This document shows positions 5,644 to 9,631 of a stretch of DNA of 9,631 bases, one piece after another (position 1 is the stretch's first letter; each line of letters starts with the position of its first letter). The notes under the pieces were generated by a model. The model was not told the DNA's origin, made no database searches, and was given only the letters and a program-made list of their open reading frames with translations. The DNA comes from an uncultured Oscillibacter sp. GTDB taxonomy: Bacteria; Bacillota; Clostridia; Oscillospirales; Oscillospiraceae. Both the position numbers and the translations under genes were made by a program. Location: the NCBI GenBank assembly GCA_946494635.1, contig CAMMCS010000067.1, positions 1 to 9,631 on the forward strand. The letters are read 5' to 3'.

Positions 5644-6399
5644 TTAGCCGAACCGGCCGGTAATATAGTCTTCGGTGCGCTTGTCCGTGGGGGTGGAGAA
5701 CAAGGTCTCCGTCTTGCCGAACTCCACCAGGTCTCCCAGCAGGAAGAAGGCCGTGTTGTCAGAGACGCGGGCGGCCTGCTGCATGTTGTGGGTCACCATG
5801 ATAATAGTATATTTGTTTTTCAGCTCCACTGCAAGATCTTCGATCTTGGCGGTGGAGATGGGATCCAGGGCGGAGGTGGATTCGTCCATCAGCAGCACAT
5901 CGGGCTCCACAGCCAGGGCCCGGGCAATGCACAGCCGCTGCTGCTGTCCGCCGGAGAGGCCCAGGGCGCTCTTCTTCAGCCGGTCCTTTACCTCGTCCCA
6001 GATCGCGGCGGAGCGGAGGGAGCTCTCCACGATCTCGTCCAGCTTGGCCCTTGCGCGGATCCCATGGGTGCGGGGGCCGTAGGCCACATTGTCATAGATG
6101 CTCATGGGGAAGGGGTTGGGCTTCTGGAACACCATGCCGATCTGCTTGCGCAGCCAGGTCACGTTCACGCTGGAATCGTAGATCTCCTGGCCCCGGTACT
6201 GGATCGACCCGGTGATCTTGACGCCCTCCACCAGGTCGTTCATCCGGTCCAGGGTCTTGAGGAACGTGGACTTGCCGCAGCCGGAGGGCCCGATCAGGGC
6301 GGTGATCTCGTGCTCCGGAATACTGATATTCACATCATGCAGGGCATGGTGGGTGCCGTACCACAGGTTCAGGTCTTTTACATCAATAATGGTGGACAT
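5644..6399 (-). CDS. pstB: Phosphate ABC transporter ATP-binding protein PstB
   Basis: ATPase subunit of 251 residues that powers phosphate import through PstC/PstA at the inner face of the membrane. Motifs in order: Walker A GPSGCGKST (37-45), Q-loop Gln92 in the PstB-typical FQKPNPFP, signature LSGGQQQR (148-155), Walker B VLLMDE (168-173) with catalytic Glu173, D-loop SALDP and switch His204 in VTHNMQQA. The residue after the catalytic Glu is Ser (DESTSALDP) where PstB proteins usually have Pro. The substitution should be tolerated because every catalytic residue is present. ATG with GGAGAGAG about 6 nt upstream; the gap to pstA is only 14 nt, so the genes are co-transcribed. Confidence 0.98.
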   Translation of the reverse strand: MSTIIDVKDLNLWYGTHHALHDVNISIPEHEITALIGPSGCGKSTFLKTLDRMNDLVEGVKITGSIQYRGQEIYDSSVNVTWLRKQIGMVFQKPNPFPMSIYDNVAYGPRTHGIRARAKLDEIVESSLRSAAIWDEVKDRLKKSALGLSGGQQQRLCIARALAVEPDVLLMDESTSALDPISTAKIEDLAVELKNKYTIIMVTHNMQQAARVSDNTAFFLLGDLVEFGKTETLFSTPTDKRTEDYITGRFG

Positions 6400-6413
6400 T
6401 GATCTCTCTCCTA

Positions 6414-7295
6414 TTATTTTCTCTTCAGTTTCCGGCCCACCAGGCTGGCAGACAGGTTGATCACCAGCGTCAGCAGCATCAAAATCGCGGCAATGGCAAA
6501 TGCCACGTCAAATTCCGCCCGCTCCCGGGCATACACATACAGGGCCACTGTCAGGCTGGCGCCGGAGGAGTGGATAAAGTTGCCGAAGGAGCTGAAGAAG
6601 CTGTTCATGCTCATGCCCATGCCGGCGGTAAACAGCAGCGCCGCGCTCTCGCCCACGATCCGGCCGACAGCCAGGATGCAGCCGGTGACGATGCCGTCAA
6701 TGGAGGAGGGGAGCACCACGGTGCGGATCATGTGCCACTTGCCGGCACCCAGGCCCAGAGAGGCCTCCCGATAGGATTCCGGCACGGTCTTCAGGGATTC
6801 CTGGGTGGTGCGGATGATGGTGGGGATGGTGGCGATCACCAGGGTCAGGGAGCCGGCCAGCAGGGACGCCTGAAGTCCCAGCAGCTCACAGAAGAACAGC
6901 ATGCCCACAAGGCCGAAGATGATGGAGGGGATGCCGGTCAGGGTCTCCGTGGCAAACTCAATGGCGGCCACCAGCTTCTTGTTCCGGGCGTACTCCGTCA
7001 GATATACGGCAGCGCCCACACCCAGGGGCAGAATGATAATCAGCGTCACCACCACGATATAGATGGTGTTGGTGATGTTGGGCAGAATGCCGATGGTGTC
7101 GTTGATATAGCTGGGCGCCGTGCTGAGGAAGTCCCAGGTGATATGGGGCAGGCCCCGGACAAAGATATAGCCGATAATGAAGACCAGCAGGGCGCAGGTC
7201 AGGCCCGCGCAGAAATACAGCAGGAATCGCAGGACCCGGTCATAGGCCCGGCGCCGGCCGGAGAGGGGCTGCATGACGATTTTTTTCTCTTCCAT
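6414..7295 (-). CDS. pstA: Phosphate ABC transporter permease PstA
   Basis: Integral membrane permease of 293 residues that forms the phosphate channel with PstC. About six hydrophobic segments are visible (for example 23-46, 76-98, 118-140, 145-165, 202-225 and 262-288). The cytoplasmic EAA coupling loop that contacts PstB is SYREASLGLGAGKWHMI, continuing to VVLPSSIDGI (174-202). The N terminus (MEEKKIVMQPLSGRRR) is basic and cytoplasmic. The start ATG is chosen because AAGGGG, overlapping the pstC stop codon, lies about 12 nt upstream; Met8 is a weaker alternative. The gap to pstC is 9 nt, so translational coupling is likely. PstA rather than PstC follows from operon order and the GAGKWHMIRTVVLP form of the EAA loop. 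Confidence 0.96.
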   Translation of the reverse strand: MEEKKIVMQPLSGRRRAYDRVLRFLLYFCAGLTCALLVFIIGYIFVRGLPHITWDFLSTAPSYINDTIGILPNITNTIYIVVVTLIIILPLGVGAAVYLTEYARNKKLVAAIEFATETLTGIPSIIFGLVGMLFFCELLGLQASLLAGSLTLVIATIPTIIRTTQESLKTVPESYREASLGLGAGKWHMIRTVVLPSSIDGIVTGCILAVGRIVGESAALLFTAGMGMSMNSFFSSFGNFIHSSGASLTVALYVYARERAEFDVAFAIAAILMLLTLVINLSASLVGRKLKRK

Positions 7296-7304
7296 AGCAG
7301 TATA

Positions 7305-8180
7305 TCACCCCTTCTTCCGCTTGAGAAGCGTGTTGAGCGCAACGTTGATGATCATGATGAAGATGAACAGCACCAGCGCGATGGAATACAGCGCCTGCCG
7401 CTGCAGGCCGGAGGCATAGGCCATCTCGCTGGCCACGGCGGTGGTCAGGAACCGGACGCTGGAAAAGAGGGAGGGCATGTTGGCCACATTGCCCGCCACC
7501 ATGATGATCGCCATGGCCTCGCCGATGGCGCGGCCGATGCCCAGCACCACTGCCGCGGCAATGCCGCTGGAGGCGGCGGGCACGCTGACCCGGAACACCG
7601 TCTCGATGTGGGTGGCGCCCAGGGCCAGGCTGGCCTCCTCATACTCCCGGGGAACCGCGTTCAGGGCAGTCTCTGACACGGAGATGATGGAGGGCAGGAT
7701 CATGATGGCCAGCACGATGATGGCGCAGAACAGGCTGGCGCCGTCCGGCAGGTTGAAGGCCCTGCGCACGGCGGGCACCAGCACCATCATGCCGATCAGG
7801 CCGTACACCACGGAGGGGATGCCCGCCAGCAGATCCACCGCCGGCCGGACCACGGCCGCCAGCCTGGGCGAGGCCACCTTGGACAGGAACACCGCCGTCA
7901 TAAAGCCCACCGGCACGCCGATCAGGATGGCGCCGCAGGTGCCGTAAATAGACGTGAGGATAAAGGGGAGGATCCCGAACTTGGGCTCCGCTGCGGTGGA
8001 GGCCCACTCAGTGCCGAACAGGAAGTCCACCAGGCCGATCTCCCGGATCGCGGGCAGTCCTGAAATAATCAGATAGATGCTGATGAAGAGCACAAACACG
8101 ATGGCAATGAATCCGCAGATAAAGAACAGCAGATTCATGATCAGCTCCATCGGTCGGATTTTTTTGTTCGTGGCATTCAT
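7305..8180 (-). CDS. pstC: Phosphate ABC transporter permease PstC
   Basis: Membrane permease of 291 residues pairing with PstA. Hydrophobic segments lie near 16-40, 70-98, 112-135, 149-168, 205-230 and 262-286. The EAA loop EYEEASLALGATHIETVFRV, ending VPAASSGI (179-207), contacts PstB. The segment AVDLLAGIPSVVYGLIG (115-130) is the conserved PstC/PstA core helix. ATG at 8178-8180; its ribosome site is modest (AAAGG about 12 nt upstream) compared with the other genes. It is separated from pstS by 99 nt containing a strong hairpin, so permease expression may be set below that of the binding protein. Confidence 0.96.
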   Translation of the reverse strand: MNATNKKIRPMELIMNLLFFICGFIAIVFVLFISIYLIISGLPAIREIGLVDFLFGTEWASTAAEPKFGILPFILTSIYGTCGAILIGVPVGFMTAVFLSKVASPRLAAVVRPAVDLLAGIPSVVYGLIGMMVLVPAVRRAFNLPDGASLFCAIIVLAIMILPSIISVSETALNAVPREYEEASLALGATHIETVFRVSVPAASSGIAAAVVLGIGRAIGEAMAIIMVAGNVANMPSLFSSVRFLTTAVASEMAYASGLQRQALYSIALVLFIFIMIINVALNTLLKRKKG

Positions 8181-8222
8181 GGTAAATACCGGCCTTTCTC
8201 AAATGGGTCCGATCATGCCGAG

Positions 8223-8246
8223 CGCCCCCTGGAATCCCAAGGGGCG
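8223..8246 (-). other. Intercistronic hairpin between pstS and pstC
   Basis: On the minus-strand RNA this forms a 10-bp stem with a GAUU tetraloop (8223-8232 with 8237-8246). One pair is a G-U wobble that would be a C/A mismatch in plus-strand RNA, so the structure fits minus-strand transcription better. No T-tract follows on the minus strand, which argues against termination. In binding-protein operons such a hairpin commonly stabilises the upstream mRNA so that the binding protein exceeds the permease. Confidence 0.7.
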
Positions 8247-8279
8247 TTTTGGCAGTCATGTGAAGGATGGTGGATTGGC

Positions 8280-9149
8280 TCAGGCCACAGGCACAGCGCC
8301 GGCGCCGGCGATCAGGTCAGAGGCATCCGCAGAGGTGGCCCAGTCCACGAACGCCTGGGCGGCGTCGGACAGGGGGGTGGACTCGTTGATGATGAAGTTG
8401 AAGTTGCGCTGGATGGCATAGCTGCCGTCCAGGACGGTCTCCTCAGAGGGAGCCACGCCGCCCACGGTCAGGATCTTGACGGTGTCATCGCCGGTGACGG
8501 CAGACAGGGAGGCATAGCCGATGGCGTTGGGGTTGGCCGCCACACCGGCAACCACCTCGCCGGTGGAGGTGTACTCGTTCTGATACACGCAGGTGTCCTC
8601 GGTGCCGGTGATGGACTCGAAGCCGTCCCGGGTGCCGGAACCGGCCTCACGGCCCATGAACACGACCTGGGCATCGTTGCCGCCCACCTCGGACCAGTTG
8701 GCGGTGGCGCCGGTGGCCAGAGCGGCGATCTGCTCCAGGCTCAGGTCAGAGACGGGGTTCTCGGGGTTTACGATGATGGCGATGCCGTCCTTGGCGACGG
8801 TGATCTGCTCCACGCCGGTCTCCTCCGCCTTCAGGTCGCGGGAGGCCAGGCCGATGTCACAGCTGCCCTCCTGAGCGCCGGTGACGCCAGCGCCGGAACC
8901 GGAGCCGGTGTAGTTGACGGTGATGCCGGGCTGGACTTCCTTGAAGGCCTCGATCAGGGTGCCCATCACATCTTCCATGGAGGTGGAGCCGTTGGTGTTG
9001 ACGGTGCCGGTCAGCTCGGTGACCTCTTCCTCGCCCGTGTCGGCGGTGCTGTCGCCGGCAGGCTCCTCCGTGGTGGTGTCATTGCCGCCGCAGGCCGCCA
9101 GAGACAGCGCCATGGCCAGAGTCAGCAAAAGCGCAAATACCTTTTTCAT
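8280..9149 (-). CDS. pstS: Phosphate-binding lipoprotein PstS
   Basis: Extracytoplasmic phosphate receptor of 289 residues delivering phosphate to PstCA. It starts with a lipoprotein signal peptide: basic MKK, a hydrophobic core, and lipobox LAAC with lipidated Cys20. A Thr/Glu/Asp-rich linker (about 22-47) leads into the periplasmic-binding fold. Phosphate-contact segments of the family are visible: NGSTSM (53-58), TGSGSGAG (81-88), ASRDL (102-106) and GREAGSGTRDGFE (167-178). The frame stays open 43 codons upstream, but the true start is ATG 9147-9149, since it gives a proper signal peptide and has AAGGAG (9160-9165) 10 nt upstream. It is first in the operon and is preceded by a promoter with Pho-box repeats, so phosphate-starvation induction is expected. 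Confidence 0.97.
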   Translation of the reverse strand: MKKVFALLLTLAMALSLAACGGNDTTTEEPAGDSTADTGEEEVTELTGTVNTNGSTSMEDVMGTLIEAFKEVQPGITVNYTGSGSGAGVTGAQEGSCDIGLASRDLKAEETGVEQITVAKDGIAIIVNPENPVSDLSLEQIAALATGATANWSEVGGNDAQVVFMGREAGSGTRDGFESITGTEDTCVYQNEYTSTGEVVAGVAANPNAIGYASLSAVTGDDTVKILTVGGVAPSEETVLDGSYAIQRNFNFIINESTPLSDAAQAFVDWATSADASDLIAGAGAVPVA

Positions 9150-9200
9150 CTGAAGCTTACTCCTTTTCAAATTCAATGTCTGTGCCTTAGGTACGCACCT

Positions 9201-9229
9201 AGTATAAACAGCCAGACGTAAAATCTGAC
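9201..9229 (-). promoter_or_regulatory. Promoter of the pst-pho operon
   Basis: A good -10, TATACT (9201-9206, minus strand), has no good -35: 17 bp upstream is only GTCAGA (9224-9229). A weak -35 with activator repeats just upstream is the usual form of PhoP/PhoB-activated promoters. The predicted start near 9194 gives a leader of about 45 nt before pstS. Confidence 0.6.
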
Positions 9230-9239
9230 ACCAAGGCCC

Positions 9240-9256
9240 TGTAAACTCTGTGTAAA
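9240..9256 (-). promoter_or_regulatory. Pho box: PhoP-binding direct repeats upstream of pstS
   Basis: Two perfect TTTACA hexamers (9251-9256 and 9240-9245, minus strand) are separated by 5 bp, giving the 11-bp periodicity of the Firmicute PhoP site TT(A/T/C)ACA-N5-TT(A/T/C)ACA. Two degenerate units continue in phase or one base off phase toward the promoter: TTGGTG (9229-9234) and TTTACG (9217-9222). The perfect pair lies just upstream of the poor -35. The phoP gene for the likely binder is in the same operon, which implies positive autoregulation. Confidence 0.7.
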
Positions 9257-9283
9257 ATCCCGTATTTTTTTGGATCATCCGTC

Positions 9284-9300
9284 AAAAACTAAGAGTTTTT
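9284..9300. other. Small A/T-rich inverted repeat upstream of the pst promoter
   Basis: AAAAACT and AGTTTTT form a 7-bp mostly A-T stem with a 3-nt loop, with T residues following in both directions. It is too weak to be called a terminator with confidence. It may be a poor bidirectional terminator or simply part of the AT-rich DNA upstream of the Pho box. Confidence 0.3.
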
Positions 9301-9302
9301 TT

Positions 9303-9538
9303 AGATACTTCGCCCCGCTCTCTCCGGTTCGCCGGGAGATCTGTAGCTGCCCGGATGCCCTCCCCGCCCGATGTCGCAGCCTCAAGCCGACAAGTCCCGA
9401 TTCTTTTGCGTATTCCGTTCCCCGCCAAGGCGCGGATACACCCGGTGTGAAGGCAATCCAAAGAACACAAAACAGGATAGGGGCAGCAAGAGCATCGGCA
9501 CCGCAAAGGAACATGACATCTACGGATGGGAAATCGGC
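9303..9538. other. Intergenic stretch with no recognised feature
   Basis: About 235 bases between the AT-rich region upstream of pstS and the tRNA-Cys terminator. The short open frames here have no ribosome binding site and no recognisable protein character. I see no repeat, promoter or RNA gene. Confidence 0.6.
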
Positions 9539-9573
9539 AAAAATAAAGAAGACACGCTGTGCAGCGTGTCTTC
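9539..9573 (-). terminator. Intrinsic terminator of the tRNA-Cys transcript
   Basis: A perfect 12-bp stem (9548-9559 with 9562-9573) with a minimal loop is followed on the minus strand by TTTATTTTT (9539-9547). It begins 5 nt after the CCA end of the tRNA, so it ends the tRNA transcript and insulates the pst promoter. A shorter T-rich stretch on the other side could give weak plus-strand termination. Confidence 0.9.
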
Positions 9574-9578
9574 TCTTT

Positions 9579-9631
9579 TGGAGGTGACACCCGGATTTGA
9601 ACCGGGGAATCAGGGTTTTGCAGACCCTTGC
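9579..9631 (-). tRNA. tRNA-Cys (GCA), 5' part beyond the window
   Basis: The visible 53 nt of the 3' part fold as tRNA. The anticodon stem AGGGT/ACCCT encloses loop CTGCAAA with anticodon GCA (9619-9621). A 5-nt variable loop follows, then a T-arm CCCGG/CCGGG with a TTCAAAT loop and the acceptor strand TGTCACC. Position 73 is T, the cysteine identity discriminator, and CCA is encoded. The D-arm and 5' acceptor strand lie outside the window. Confidence 0.93.

Noticed and set aside
4213..6402. Plus-strand open frame of 729 codons
   Set aside because: Antisense shadow of the HD gene, phoU and pstB, all of which have full family motifs and ribosome binding sites on the minus strand.
6399..7676. 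Plus-strand open frame of 425 codons
   Set aside because: Antisense to pstA and pstC. His/Gly/Gln-rich with no recognisable domain and no ribosome site.
9150..9278. N-terminal 43-codon extension of pstS
   Set aside because: It has no Shine-Dalgarno, places the signal peptide internally and would overlap the promoter and Pho box. The internal ATG at 9147-9149 gives a correct lipoprotein signal and has AAGGAG upstream.
9275..9590. Short open frames of 79 to 105 codons on both strands near the tRNA
   Set aside because: None has a plausible ribosome site or protein-like composition. The longer ones run through the tRNA terminator or into the tRNA itself.

Overview
The window reads as a GC-rich chromosomal segment of a gut-type Firmicute, probably Oscillospiraceae/Ruminococcaceae (Flavonifractor or Lawsonibacter-like). 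That placement is an inference from three things: GC-rich codon use combined with strong Gram-positive AGGAGG-type ribosome sites, a PhoPR pair of clostridial type, and an Lsa-like ABC-F protein. Every supported gene lies on the minus strand, so the window is transcribed from right to left. The long plus-strand reading frames are antisense shadows.

Layout in order of transcription. The right edge holds the 3' part of a tRNA-Cys gene (9579-9631) with an intrinsic terminator (9539-9573). About 390 bases without a protein gene follow; the part next to pstS carries a -10 element and direct TTTACA repeats that match the Firmicute PhoP (Pho) box. Then comes one long phosphate operon: pstS (lipoprotein), pstC and pstA (permease), pstB (ATPase), phoU, an HD-domain phosphohydrolase of unknown substrate, phoP (response regulator) and phoR (sensor kinase). 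The three junctions wider than 50 bases (pstS/pstC, phoU/HD, HD/phoP) each contain GC-rich hairpins without a T-tract, which look like RNA stability or expression-balancing elements rather than terminators.

After phoR there is a leader of about 320 nt with its own candidate promoter, a three-codon ORF (Met-Arg-Ile-stop) behind an excellent Shine-Dalgarno, nested hairpins, a 14-bp GC-rich intrinsic terminator, and finally an Lsa/CplR-like ABC-F ribosome-protection gene that runs off the left edge only a few codons before its expected end. This looks like ribosome-mediated transcription attenuation of an antibiotic-resistance ABC-F.

How it works together: PstSCAB imports inorganic phosphate at high affinity. 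PhoU relays the transporter state to PhoR. PhoR phosphorylates PhoP, which very likely binds the Pho box upstream of pstS and so drives its own operon. The HD enzyme sits between the transporter/PhoU block and the two-component block, which suggests a nucleotide or phosphoester hydrolysis step tied to the phosphate response. The two points most worth pursuing are the ABC-F attenuator with its three-codon uORF and the HD protein embedded in the Pho operon.
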